Assembly: GCA_905221605.1 (NCBI GenBank)
Contig: CAJNDS010002353.1
Coordinates: 439,192-473,520 of the forward strand
Reading direction: 5' to 3'
Source: Symbiodinium natans
Taxonomy: Eukaryota; Sar; Dinophyceae; Suessiales; Symbiodiniaceae
Length of the DNA stretch: 34,329 nt
Under the pieces are notes generated by a model. The model was not told the origin of the DNA and ran no database searches. It saw only the letters and a program-made list of their open reading frames with translations. Positions 8,815 to 17,924 of the stretch are shown in pieces. Position numbers and translations under genes: made by a program. Within the stretch, counting starts at the first letter, position 1; every line of letters starts with the position of its first letter.

Positions 8815-11800
8815 CTAGGCTTGCACTTTGGCCACCTTGGCGCGAAGGCCCTGCTTCACGAACTCGAGGGCGCCGGTCACTGCAGCGACCTGGCCTTCGT
8901 TGCACACGGCGTCCGTGACCTGTTTGGGGTTTAGGGTTTAGGGTTTAGGGTTTAGGGTTTAGGGCTTAGGGCTTAGGGCTTAGGGTTTAGGGTTTAGGGT
9001 TTGGGGGGTTTAGGGCTTCGGGTTTTGGGTTCAGAATTTGGGGGTTTAGGGGTTAGGGTTTGGGGGTAGGGGTTAGGGTTCAGGGCTCCAGGGGCTTGCG
9101 AAGGGGTGTCGGGGTTCGTCGAAACCCCAAACCCTAAACCCTAAACCCCTAACCCTAAACCCTAAACTCCAAACCCTAAACCCTAAACCCCTTGAGCCAC
9201 GCCTTGGGGCTGTCGGGGTACACCTCCGTCGTGCTGACGAACTTTGCCCCAGTCACGCCGCTGCCTGGGCTTCAAGCCCTTACAAGGGCTTCGAGCTCAA
9301 TGTTTAGGGTTTAGGGTTTAGGGTTTAGGGTTTAGGGTTTAGGGTTTTAGGGTTTAGGGTTTATGGTTTAGGGTTTAGGGTTTAGGGTTTAGGGTTTAGG
9401 GTTTAGGGTTTAGGGTGTGCGTGCGAGGTCGCGCGCTCGGGCGTGAAACGCCCCGGGCCGCGCGCTCGCGTTGCCTGTAATCCCGCCCCGGCCACCCAAA
9501 CTATTCTCAATTAGGGTTTAGGGTTCACCCCCCAACCCCCCTCAAGGGGGGCGTTCAATGCATGCCAAGGCGCACCCACGTGATGGTCCAGAGTTCAGAG
9601 GAGAGAGCAACAAAAAATGTCAGGCACCACGCCCTGAACGCCCCCCGAACGCCCCCTTGGCCGGGGGGCCAGGGGCCTTGGCCCGGAAGGGGGGTCCTGG
9701 CAGCCCTTGGTTCTTGGCAAAAGGGGGCTTGTGGGGGTGCTTGGCCCGAGATTTGGTTGGGGGGCCTTGGCCCGGGGGGCCCTTGGCCCGGGGGGGTGCC
9801 CTTGGTTCGAGAGGCCCCCCAGGCGGGGGGGGGGGGGGGGTCGAAAATCCGTGGAAAAAAAAAACCCGTTTTGACCTGAAACACGAAGTTGAGCAACCAG
9901 CCTGCCTGGACACCCTCGCCAGCCCCCTGGTCCAGGAATCCAGCCACCAGGGGCCAGGGGGCCCGGGGGGGGGGGGGTGCAAACCCAAAACCCTTAAATT
10001 TGGGGATGTGGACACCCACGCCAAATTGAGCAACCAGCCTGCCTGGACCCCCTTGGTCCAGGAATCCAGCCACCAGGGGCAAGGGGCCCGGTCCAGCCAG
10101 GGGCTTAGGTCCCCCCCTACGACCCCAACGGCCCGTTCTACTTTAGTTAACACGAAAGGTGGTCTGGATACGGCCATCCCTTAGGCCAGCAAGGCCAGGG
10201 TCGTTGGCCTGTACAGGACAAGCCGGTGAGGCTTTACCCTCACCTCTCCGCGGCCCGCTCTTTTCGTATGGGCGCTCGGGCTGTGAGCCCTCGGCCAAGC
10301 CGTTCGGGGTCTGTCGCTCGCTTCACTAAGTTTAGGGTTTAGGGTTTAGGGTTTAGGGTTTAGGGTTTTCAGGGCTTGCAGGGCTTGTAGGGTGTTTGTA
10401 AAGTTTACGGAGTTTATGGAGTCAAACTATAGAGAGTTTATGGAGTTTCTTAGGGTTACATGGTCCCTTAATACGGGCCCTTCTAAGGAGACCCCTTATA
10501 TACCCCGGATACACCCTACAACCCAAGGGTCCATACTTCAGGACCCTTTAAGGAAGGTAGTGGACCGTATTAAGGGCCCATGAAACTAATCCAAGAGTTG
10601 ATAAGGTTTGAGGGGTTTGAGTTTGAAGGTTTACCTAGGTCTTAGGGTCTAGGGGTTGAAGCGTTTAGGGTGAAAACTCTTATAAACCCTAAACCCTATA
10701 AGCCCTATAAGCCCTGCACGCCCTATACGGCCGAAACGCCCTATAACCCTGTAAACCCGATAAGCCCTGTAAACGCTATATAAACCCTATAAACCCTATA
10801 AACCCTACAAACCCTATAAACCCTACAAACCCTATACACCTTACACATCCTGCAAACCCTGTAAACCCTGCAAACCCTATAAACCTTACACATCCTGCAA
10901 ACCCTATAAACCCTGCAAACCCTGTTAAACCCTATAAACCCTGTAAACCCTATAGACCCTGCAAACCCTATAAACCCTGCAAAAACCCTATAAACCCTAC
11001 AAACCCTATAAACTCGATAAACCCTGTAAACCCTATAAACCCTATAAACCCCAAACCCTATAAACCCTGAACCCTAAACCCTAAACCCTATAAACCCCAA
11101 ACCCTAAACCCTAAACCCTATAAACCCTATAAACCCTAAACCCTAAACCCTAAACCCCAAACCCTAAACCCTAAACCCGAAAGGGAACACTCCAAGGTCC
11201 AGCCGAGCAGCAAAGCCCCAGCGACTTGATGGGGTAGTTGATGACGCCTTGCAGAGTTGGAGGGGTTTAGGGTTTAGGGGTTGGGGGTTTAGGGTTTAGG
11301 GTTTAGGGTTTAGGGTTTAGGGTTTAGGGTTTAGGGGTTAGGGGTCAGGGGTTTAGGGTTCAGGGTTTAGGGTTTAGGGTTTAGGGTTTAGGGTTTAGGG
11401 TTTAGGGTTTAGGGTTTAGGGTTTAGGGTTTAGGGTTTAGGGTTTAGGGTTTAGGGTCAAGGGCTTGGATAACTTAAAACCCTTGAAGGGCTGCAAGGGC
11501 TAAAAGGTTCCAAAGGTCTGTGAAGGGCTTAAACTTCTAGGCCTACATAAACCCTAAACCCTAAACCCTAATTTCTAAACCCTCAAAACCCGAATTTCAT
11601 AAACCCTAAACCCTAAACCCTAATTTCTAAACCCTCAAAACCCTTTGAAAACCTTGAACAAAACCTAGAAACCCTTCAAAAAAACCCTAAAAGCCCCAAA
11701 AACCCTGAAACACCTTAAACACCTTAAAACCGCGAAACCCTAAAAACCCTAAACACCCCACTTATTGGCCTTCTTGGGCCACGGGCTCCCCGATGATGCA

Positions 11801-14800
11801 GCCCTTTGCATCGGGAGGCGCAATGTGGGTGACCTGGGGCTCAGTTTAGGGTTTCGGGTGTGGGGTTTGGGGTTTAGGGTTTAAGAATTGGGGTTTAGGG
11901 GCTCGGGAAAGGGTTTAAAGCTTCTATGGGGCAGGGGCTCCCTGAACCCTAAACCCTACACCCTACACCCTAAACCCTAAACCCTAAACCCGCTTTAGGC
12001 TTCCATGGGGCTTATCCTAGTTGTCCAGTACCTAGGCAAACTAAGGGTTAACTTTGGGGAGCACAAGGGGATTCGACTACCCCAATATGGTTAAAGGTTA
12101 CCTACTCTACTAAGTTCTGGGTTCGGGCTTTAATATAGGGCCCTGAATCTTAGTACTTGTTCCTTACTGTAACCTTAAACCCCCGGGTTACTATAGTATA
12201 ACTCTACTACTACTAGTTGCTTAAGAACCCCCAAAAATCAAAAATATTCTTCCTTACAAGGGCAATATAGGGATTTAGATTTGCTTATTCTTTTGGGGTT
12301 TCGTAAGCAAACAGTAGACTACGAAGTTCTGGGTTTGGGCTTTACCCCCGCCTTCCGCACCGAGGCGATGATAGCAGCTTGGAACTCAGTTTGCGGGTTC
12401 TCGGTGTCGCCCACCTGGGCTGCAGTGGCTGAGGGTTTAGGGTTGAGGGCTGAGGGTTGAGGGTTTAGGGTTTAGGGTTTAGGGTTTAGGGTTTAGGGTT
12501 TAGGGTTTAGGGTTTAGGGTTTAGGGTTTAGGGTTTAGGGTTTAGGGTTTAGGGTTTAGGGTTTAGGGTTTCGTTTGGGGGGGAGCCGAGGCTTGGGGCC
12601 TTGGGGATCATGTACCGGTTCCGGGTTTCGGGTGGTTGTGGGGTTCAGGGTTTCTTGTTCATTGTTGGGGTAATATTAAAATTTTAAATGTATATTCCTT
12701 ATTGGGTTTAAGTACCCTTAAAAATGTAAAATGTTACCCAACTATGACAAAGGTGTAGGGCCGTAGGGTCACAGGTGGGTTTAGGGCTTGGGGGCTTCAC
12801 GCAGGGGCTTCAGACAGCTTTTTGGGGTCTCAAAGAGCCATAGAAACAGCCTACAGTAGCCCACCCAAACAGAGTAGAGGGGCCATTTTTGGGGGGTTTT
12901 AGGGGTTTAGGGCTTTTTTAGGGCTCAGAGGAACCCGAGGCACGGTGTAGAAGCCGTCAGGCACTGCATCTGGGACGTAGGTCTCCTTGCCGTCGCGCGC
13001 GGCACGCGCTGGGCGGAACTCGCTCTCGTCGGTGTCGGTGGTTTCCTCGGCTCAGGTAGCCATTTAGTTTAATTTATATCCCACAAACCATTTTTTTTAT
13101 CAATTCAATTTCTTAACTTGGGGGGTTATGTTTGTCGTAGGTCTGGAAACGAAAGTTTAGTCGCTACATGTATAAGTCGTTGCAAGAATTTCATAACCTT
13201 CATCGGTGAGCGTGCGAGCCTTGCTTATTTTGTGGCTTCGGGCGAACAAGACCCAAACCCGAAGGCCCGAGCTCACCTTCTGCTGGGCTGTCGGGTCTTA
13301 CGGCCTCAGACGCCCCGACCCACAGCCGAGGTTCATGGAGATCCATGTGCAGCAACACGGGCGACTCAATGCCAGAGACCAGCTTCATGATGGCAGCTGC
13401 CTCTTCAGAATCCGAGTCCTTCTTGAAGGACCGGTTGGGATCCACAGCATTCGGGTTCCATCGGTTGATGGTCTCATACCCCCAGGGGCTCACGCATGGG
13501 GCCACCAGAATGTCGAACTCGTCTGCGTACTCCTTGGCCTGTTGAGCGGTATAAGGGGGACCCTTAATCCTATTTCCCTATATAACCGCTATTCTTCTAC
13601 CATACACAACCTAAGTAAGCCCTAAAAAAAACCCCTAAAGAACCTGTAAGGCCCTAAGGTCCTTTAGCCCCTGAAGCCTCTGTCTCCAGAAACCGGAGAG
13701 CCCCCTGCACCCCGCTCGTCTCATAGCCGTGCACCCCGCCCGTGACCAGCACGACCGGCTTCCCAGTCTTTCCGAAGCCGGGCGTTTTCAGCGCAAAGAG
13801 GGGATACTTTTCCTCGGCTGGCCCCAAATGGGGGGGTTTTCGAAAACGGGCGGTACCCTTCTTGGGATTCCTCTAAAAGGATTCTGTAGTATTTTAGGGT
13901 ATATAAGGGGTACCCCGATTTTCGGACTTCCCAAATAGGGGCCCTCTGAATCCGATTCCTGACTCAGATCGCCCGTAAACCAAGCGAAGGGAAACTGGTT
14001 GAAAACATGTGGTTAGTCGCAATGTGCAAATAGAGCCCCGAAGTCCTAATCCCACCCCCTGAACCCTAAACCCCTAAAGTCCACGCAACCCTGAACCCTA
14101 AGCCCTAAACCCTAAACCCTAAGACCCAAAAACCTCCTTTAAGAGGATCCAGGGCTCGCTTGAACCGGAAACCCCCTGCAAAATATCCCCAAAAACCCTA
14201 AACCCTAAGCCCTCAACCCTAAACCCTGCCGAGCTTCCGTGTCGTAGGAGAGGGCGCCATACTGAAACACCTCAAAGTCGCCCGCCTGCCTTAACTTCTC
14301 AATCTTCGAGAGCACCTCCTCGTGGTAGGACCTGAAGCAGATGGGTTTTGGGTTTAGGGTTTAGGGTTTAGGGTTTAGGGTTTAGGGTTTAGGGTTTGGG
14401 GTTTGGGGTTTGGGGTTTGGGGTTTAGCGTTTGGGGTTTAGGGTGTTTCGGGGAGGTTCGGGAGGACTACGAGAAAACGGCACCCCGCCAAGAACCACCA
14501 AATCTTTACGGACCCAACTTCTCTCTGCGGCCCTGAACCTTCGAAGGAGATGCCAGTAGCGTTTGGGGATTAGGGTCTGGGTCTAGTTTTTATCAAACCC
14601 TAAACCCTTAACCCTTAAGCCTTAACCCTAAACTTACTAAACCCTAAACCCTAAACCCCAAACCCCAAACCCTAAACCCCAAACCCCAAACACCAAACAC
14701 CAAACACCCATCCCAAGGGCCGCTTGATGCTCTGCTTTGCCAGCCACTCCGTGCGCTCGGTAGGCCCCCAGGGAACTCCCGGCTTCCCAATGGGATAGAA

Positions 14801-14911
14801 CCTTCGAAGGGTTTAGGGTTTAGGGTTTAGGGTGCTCAATGTCGGGTAGTATAAACACGAAAACAGAGACATGATTCCGAAGGACCCTAAACCCTAAACC
14901 TTAAACGCCAT
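8815..14911 (-). CDS. M14-family zinc metallocarboxypeptidase-like protein, complete, 11 exons
   Basis: Exons in transcript order: 14907-14911 (ATGGC), 14724-14801, 14235-14331, 13678-13812, 13335-13538, 12944-13045, 12352-12414, 11770-11833, 11200-11247, 9203-9264, 8815-8919 (TAG stop). They total 963 nt and give 320 residues in one frame. Active-site signatures of M14 peptidases are present in order: VHGYE with zinc ligands H88 and E91, VDPNRSF with the substrate-binding N140-R141 pair, LLHMDLHETTD with the third ligand at H169 or H173, and TTEVYPDS with the likely catalytic E279. The C-terminal CNEGQVAAVTGALEF segment also fits this subfamily. It should hydrolyse a C-terminal peptide or amide bond; the substrate is unknown. 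No signal peptide is seen. The junction after exon 3 could instead use GT (end 14225) with exon 4 starting at 13814, adding five residues and keeping frame. Introns carry telomeric arrays, a MITE-like copy and a GGTACC repeat. Confidence 0.9.
8921..9190. repeat. Inverted telomeric arms of M14 intron 10
   Basis: TTTAGGG units at 8921-9003 and CCCTAAA units at 9122-9190 flank a degenerate centre. In the sense strand the intron runs GCGTGG, then TTTAGGG, spacer, CCCTAAA, and ends CAAACAG before exon 8815-8919. Confidence 0.9.
9302..9415 (+). repeat. TTTAGGG array, acceptor-side arm of M14 intron 9
   Basis: About sixteen units lie 37 bases from the acceptor of exon 9203-9264. The matching donor-side arm is the CCCTATAAA/CCCTAAA block at 10684-11180. 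Confidence 0.9.
9549..10110. repeat. G/C-rich low-complexity block with a direct repeat, inside M14 intron 9
   Basis: GAGCAACCAGCCTGCCTGGA begins both 9891-9953 and 10028-10080, which share TCCAGGAATCCAGCCACCAG. The surrounding CCTTGGCCCGG runs make all six frames look open. 10184-10328 is a further unique GC-rich piece with small hairpins; I see no gene in it. Confidence 0.7.
10459..10582. mobile_element. 124-bp MITE-like palindrome in M14 intron 9
   Basis: CATGGTCCCTTAATACGGGCC (10459-10479) pairs with the reverse complement of GGACCGTATTAAGGGCCCATG (10562-10582) with two or three mismatches. The core is CT/AC-rich and non-coding. Confidence 0.7.
10684..11180 (-). repeat. CCCTATAAA-type 9-bp satellite grading into CCCTAAA
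   Basis: Units alternate CCCTATAAA, CCCTGTAAA, CCCTGCAAA and CCCTACAAA over about 370 bases, then become ordinary CCCTAAA ending next to the donor of exon 11200-11247. The 9-mer is a telomere unit with a two-base insertion. Confidence 0.9.
11259..11757. repeat. Inverted telomeric arms of M14 intron 8
   Basis: TTTAGGG units (11259-11456) and CCCTAAA-type units (11547-11757) occupy most of the 522-base intron between exons 11770-11833 and 11200-11247. Confidence 0.9.
12107..12344 (+). repeat. 26-bp direct repeat pair bracketing MITE copy 1
   Basis: CTACTAAGTTCTGGGTTCGG at 12107 and CTACGAAGTTCTGGGTTTGG at 12319 begin 26-bp copies that differ at two positions. The second copy abuts the 3' end of exon 12352-12414. 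They may reflect a local duplication. Confidence 0.7.
12211..12316. mobile_element. MITE-like element, copy 1
   Basis: Arms 12211-12236 and 12291-12316 are inverted repeats of about 26 bp (TACTAGTTGCTTAAGAACCC against TACTGTTTGCTTACGAAACC) with about four mismatches. The same family occurs at 25104-25205. It lies in intron 7 of the M14 gene, close to the 5' splice side. No coding capacity. Confidence 0.8.
12432..12569 (+). repeat. TTTAGGG array, acceptor side of M14 intron 6
   Basis: About eighteen units lie within 20 bases of the acceptor of exon 12352-12414. No opposite-sense arm is seen at the donor end of this intron. Confidence 0.9.
13852..13932. repeat. GGTACC dispersed repeat, copy B
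   Basis: GGTACCCTTCTTGGGATTCC through TATATAAGGGGTACCCCG matches copy A at 1952-2040. It lies just inside the 3' end of M14 intron 3, ending about 40 bases from the acceptor of exon 13678-13812. Confidence 0.65.
14041..14226 (-). repeat. CCCTAAA array, donor side of M14 intron 3
   Basis: Interrupted units end inside the alternative GT donor of exon 14225/14235-14331, where the sense strand reads CAGGGTTTAGGG. The rest of this intron holds repeat copy B. Confidence 0.85.
14345..14700. repeat. Inverted telomeric arms of M14 intron 2
   Basis: TTTAGGG and GTTTGGG units (14345-14450) and CCCTAAA/CCCCAAA units (14595-14700) flank a unique centre. Confidence 0.88.
14802..14906 (-). other. M14 intron 1, a 105-base intron with telomeric arms
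   Basis: The sense strand starts GTTTAAGGTTTAGGG and ends CCCTAAACCCTTCGAAG. About three telomeric units stand at each end in inverted orientation around a 50-base unique loop. It splits the second codon of the protein. Confidence 0.75.
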
Positions 14912-14975
14912 AGGAACTGGGCCATGGCGACGCCACGAGCGCCGAAGTGGAGGGTCCCACCCAAGGCACACACTA
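14907..14975 (-). other. Probable first exon of the M14 gene: 5' UTR plus five coding bases
   Basis: On the minus strand a unique island begins after a CTCAG and runs to CCTATGGC, then GTTTAAGG. The ATG at 14909-14911 joins in phase to exon 2 to give MAFYPIGKPGVPW, the N-terminus expected for this peptidase subfamily. The AG near 14976 could be a spliced-leader trans-splicing acceptor, as dinoflagellate mRNAs receive a leader, but no leader sequence is encoded here. Confidence 0.5.
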
Positions 14976-14987
14976 ATCCTGAGGTAG

Positions 14988-15017
14988 GGTTTAGGGTCTA
15001 GGGTCTAGGGTCTAGGG
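14988..15017 (+). repeat. TCTAGGG variant block
   Basis: Three to four exact GGGTCTA units lie within otherwise TTTAGGG-like sequence. The same variant in the opposite orientation forms 16174-16203. Confidence 0.8.
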
Positions 15018-15192
15018 TTAAGGGTTAAGGGTTCCGGGTTTAGGGTTTCGGGTTTACGGTTTAGGAGCTTAGGGGTGGTTTAGGGTTTAGGGTTAAGGCT
15101 TAGGGCTTAGGAACTCCAACAGGGTTTCAGAGAGCAACAGAATCGGAGAAGTCGTTGTCTTGTGAGAACTCAAAACGGACAACAAACCAAAG

Positions 15193-15254
15193 AACCCTAA
15201 ACCCTAAACCCCCCTAAACCCTAAACCCTAAACCCTATACCCTAAACCCTAAAC
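15193..15254 (-). repeat. CCCTAAA array
   Basis: About eight units with small interruptions stand on the left of the unique island 15255-15390. Confidence 0.85.
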
Positions 15255-15260
15255 TATACC

Positions 15261-15380
15261 ATGTTGGCAATCAGTCTCCTAGGGAGAGGGCCCGCTGTTG
15301 CAAAGGCTTGCGGGACGTCAGCAGGAAACGGCGCATGGCTCAATTTGGACTCTGGGAGCCGATACATCCATGAGCAGTGA
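15261..15380 (+). other. Unique island, possible exon of unknown orientation
   Basis: It is flanked by CCCTAAA on the left and TTTAGGG (15394-15466) on the right, the arrangement seen around real exons. A plus frame runs ATG to TGA for 39 residues (MLAISLLGRGPAVAK and on). A minus frame (WMYRLPESKLSHAP) is also open. Neither is recognised. Confidence 0.25.
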
Positions 15381-15594
15381 AGAGTGAGGAAGGAGTTTAG
15401 GGTTTAGGGTTTAGGGTTTAGGGTTTAGGGTTTAGGGTTTAGGGTTTAGGGTTTAGGGTTTAGGGAATCCTCTGAGAGGAGGGCGGCTTCTTCGGTATAA
15501 GCTGAGTAAACACGAGAGAACACAAAGAATCCACCCGTGCTGAAGGGTCTCTTGCTTGTCAGGAGAGCTGCACTTCTCACAATGGAACCAGACC

Positions 15595-15774
15595 CCCTAA
15601 ACCCTAAACCCTAAACCCTGAACCCTAAACCCTAAACCCTAAGCCCTAAACCCTAAACCCTAAACCCTGAACCCTAAACCCCAAACCCTAAACCCTGAAC
15701 CCTAAACCCCAAACCCTAAACCCTAAACCCTAAACCCTAAACCCTAAACCCTAAACCCTAAACCCTAAACCCTA
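15595..15774 (-). repeat. CCCTAAA array
   Basis: About 25 units with CCCTGAA and CCCCAAA variants. Confidence 0.92.
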
Positions 15775-15790
15775 GCCAAAACAGGCGCCG

Positions 15791-15876
15791 ACCTTCGCTG
15801 CGATGCTCTTCATGGCGCTGCAGAACCGAGCCGCTTTTACTGGGCACACCAGCGATCCCCTTGATGTGTCCCCAAG
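15791..15876 (+). other. Unique island, possible exon
   Basis: Plus frame after AACAG-G reads APTFAAMLFMALQNRAAF and on. Minus frames (SLVCPVKAARFCSAMKS, GIAGVPSKSGSVL) are also open. Flanked by CCCTAAA and TTTAGGG arrays. Orientation and identity unresolved. Confidence 0.3.
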
Positions 15877-15878
15877 AG

Positions 15879-16015
15879 AGGGTTTAGGGTTTAGGGTTTA
15901 GGGTTTAGGGTTTCGGGTTTAGGGTTTAGGGTTTAGGGTTTAGGGTTTAGGGTTTAGGGTTTAGGGTTTAGGGTTTAGGGTTTAGGGTTTAGGGTTTAGG
16001 GTTCAGGGTTTAGGG
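15879..16015 (+). repeat. TTTAGGG array
   Basis: About nineteen units, one with TTTCGGG and one with TTCAGGG. Confidence 0.92.
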
Positions 16016-16150
16016 ATCGCTCTTCGACGATACCCCGAGCAATCAGCAGAGCGGCCCCCTCTCTGAAGCCCCCGAAAAGGATCCGCAAACCAGACCCTGC
16101 TAAATTTTGGAGGGTGGACATACATCACATATCCCAAGGGTCTCCAAATC

Positions 16151-16203
16151 CCTAAACCCTAAACCCTAAACCCTAGACCCTAGACCCTAGACCCTAGACC
16201 CCA
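16151..16203 (-). repeat. CCCTAAA then CCCTAGA array
   Basis: Three ordinary units are followed by four CCCTAGA variant units. Confidence 0.85.
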
Positions 16204-16456
16204 GATGAAAGAATGGAGGCGGAAGTCTGCTCGCTGTTAGACCCAGATGACCAGCCGACCGGCACGCCCGCACTTGAAATCTGTAAACTAGCCAAAATTC
16301 AGAACTACAGAGACCCTAAATAACCCTGAATCCCTAAACCCTAAACCCTAAACCCTAATTGCAGAGCTTCCCAAAGAACTCACTACAAAGCTCGGACGTG
16401 CGACGGGCGTCGCGCCCAGGATGGGTTGGCTTCGCCGCGGAGGCCCCGGAACCGGG
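16204..16456 (+). other. Two unique islands, possible plus-strand exons
   Basis: 16204-16320 has a plus frame ERMEAEVCSLLDPDD and on, ending TAA. 16370-16456 has plus frames SFPKNSLQSSDVRRA and LPKELTTKLGRATGV. A CCCTAAA array (16331-16364) separates them. Multiple frames are open and none is recognised. Confidence 0.22.
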
Positions 16457-16636
16457 GTATAGGGTTTACAGCTTAGGGATTAGGGTTTAGGGTTTAGGGT
16501 TCAGAGCTTAGGGTTTTAGAGTTTACGGTTTACGGTTTAGGGTTTAGGCCTTGGGCCTCCGGCCAAGCAAGCCCCTGACTCTAAGAAAATTCCCCAACAA
16601 GATGTTCCCCCAAATAAAAACTCGAACTGACCAATC

Positions 16637-17665
16637 TCAGTAGAGGCCCGCGTCGAGGGCGATGCCCCGAATCTTCGCCAGCGCTGGCGCCATGTCCTCA
16701 AACTGCAGCCTGGCATCGAAGGAGGATCCCGGAGCGCCCAAACCCTAAAGCCTAAACCCTGAACCCTAAACCCTCAGCCCTAAAACCCTAAACCCTCAAC
16801 CCTGGAAGGCTGGGCCATGTCCGCGGGACCCCTGAACCCAAAACCCTAAACCCTGAACCCTGATTCCTGAACCCGAAACCCATTGCTCGGCTTCCCTTGT
16901 CAGGGCTCTTGGGGCTTCGGGGGTCATAAGATGCCGGCTGTGGGGAACTTTTAGGATGCCGAGGTTCAGTTCACCCGTGACCCCCGCTTCACCCCACAGA
17001 GCCCGGTCATGCTGGATGTCTTGGGATGTTCCCCCCTTATACAAACGGTCGTTAATAGGGATTCTCGAACTTATGATCCCTGCTAAGGACCGTTAGTATG
17101 AGGGGGAGCATTCCAGTGAATATTTTTTTGGGGTGAGGTTTGAGTTTGGGCTTTTGCGAAAGTGCCTTGAAGTATGGCTAAGTAAGATCCCAGGAAAGGA
17201 GAACCGAGAATATCCCAAGGACCTACCTAGCTCCTCGCACGCTTTACATCACAGCATCTCGGGCTTAGGGCTTGTTGGGATGGATAGACTTTCTTCTATG
17301 TGAGACCGCCCACATGCGCAGAAACCCATTCAGCTTTAGACAGCAAACCCTACGCTACAATCTAGGGGCCTTAAATACTAGAATAGGGTTTTGGGGAGGA
17401 AATTAGAGTATATTTCTACAGGGACCGGGAGGGAATACTACTAGTAATTATTCCGACCGACCCCTAGAGTACTTAGTAGCCCTGTAACCATATTACAATA
17501 AGGGTTACTTTATAGGGGAACCTGGAACCCAAAAAAAGGGAAAAGGGCACCACCGGGCTACCCTAAACCCTAAACCCTAAACCCTAAACCCTAAACCCTA
17601 AACCTAGAGTAAGTCTCCAAGCACGCCCTGGGCCACCGGAGCTGCCGCTGCGTTTTCGCGATCAC
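16637..17665 (-). CDS. Second PPR-like gene, two exons recovered
   Basis: Exon 17625-17665 (VIAKTQRQLRWPRA) joins through a GT donor and AG-G acceptor to exon 16637-16709 (LQFEDMAPALAKIRG then IALDAGLY), giving a WPRALQ-FEDM helix typical of dinoflagellate PPR proteins. The last exon ends in an in-frame TGA at 16637-16639; alternatively that TGA holds a GA donor and the gene continues. Flanks are CCCTAAA on the left of exon 17625-17665 and TTTAGGG on its right, the same arrangement as in the two well-supported genes. Neither a start nor other exons could be joined with confidence, and the copia element sits just upstream at 17925, so the gene may be interrupted. Confidence 0.45.
16739..17043 (-). 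other. Telomeric units and an unidentified open minus frame
   Basis: CCCTAAA variants occupy 16739-16870. The minus strand from 17044 to about 16870 is open (ELNLGILKVPHSRHLMTPEA), with no recognised domain and no AG-G/GC-GA exon boundaries I could place. Confidence 0.3.
17044..17095. repeat. 52-bp hairpin
   Basis: AACGGTCGTTAATAGGGAT pairs with ATCCCTGCTAAGGACCGTTA with about four mismatches around a 13-base loop. It may be the end or relic of a small inverted-repeat element. Confidence 0.55.
17466..17530. repeat. Dispersed repeat C, copy 2
   Basis: GTACTTAGTAGCCCTGTAAC, then TACAATAAGGGTTAC and GGGAACCTGGAAC, correspond to 3866-3946. It precedes a CCCTAAA array at 17561. Confidence 0.55.
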
Positions 17666-17797
17666 CTGGCATCAAGGCCGCGGTCTTCTTTTCCCGGAGT
17701 TAGGGTTTAGGGTTTAGGGTTTAGGGTTTAGGGTTTAGGGTTTAGGGTTCAGGGTTTAGGGTTTAAGGTTTAGGGTTTAGGGTTCAGGGTTTAGGGT
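17561..17797. repeat. CCCTAAA and TTTAGGG arrays flanking exon 17625-17665
   Basis: CCCTAAA (17561-17607) and TTTAGGG (17700-17797, with TTCAGGG variants) stand either side of the exon. In its sense strand the exon is preceded by CCCTAAA and followed by TTTAGGG. Confidence 0.88.
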
Positions 17798-17924
17798 CCT
17801 GCCAACCGAGCTGACAAATCACAGGGGTTAAGAGCTTCGGGCTTCGGGTGTAGAGCCTTAGAGTTTACTTCGGGCTTAGGGTTTCGGGTTGAGGGTGAAG
17901 AGATTTGTGCTTATTGAGGGTTTA

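Noticed and set aside
9555-10184. Four overlapping frames of 105-208 residues on both strands
   Set aside because: The region is G/C-only low complexity that keeps all frames open, and it lies within M14 intron 9.
13047-13066. Spliced-leader-like GGCTCAGGTAGCCATTT on the plus strand
   Set aside because: It matches the leader only in a 10-base core plus a loose flank and overlaps the antisense of a real acceptor and exon (12944-13045); most likely chance.
1003-17797. A chromosome end or CRISPR-like array
   Set aside because: Telomeric units occur in both orientations around genes, so this is interstitial; there are no regular spacers of constant length, so it is not CRISPR.
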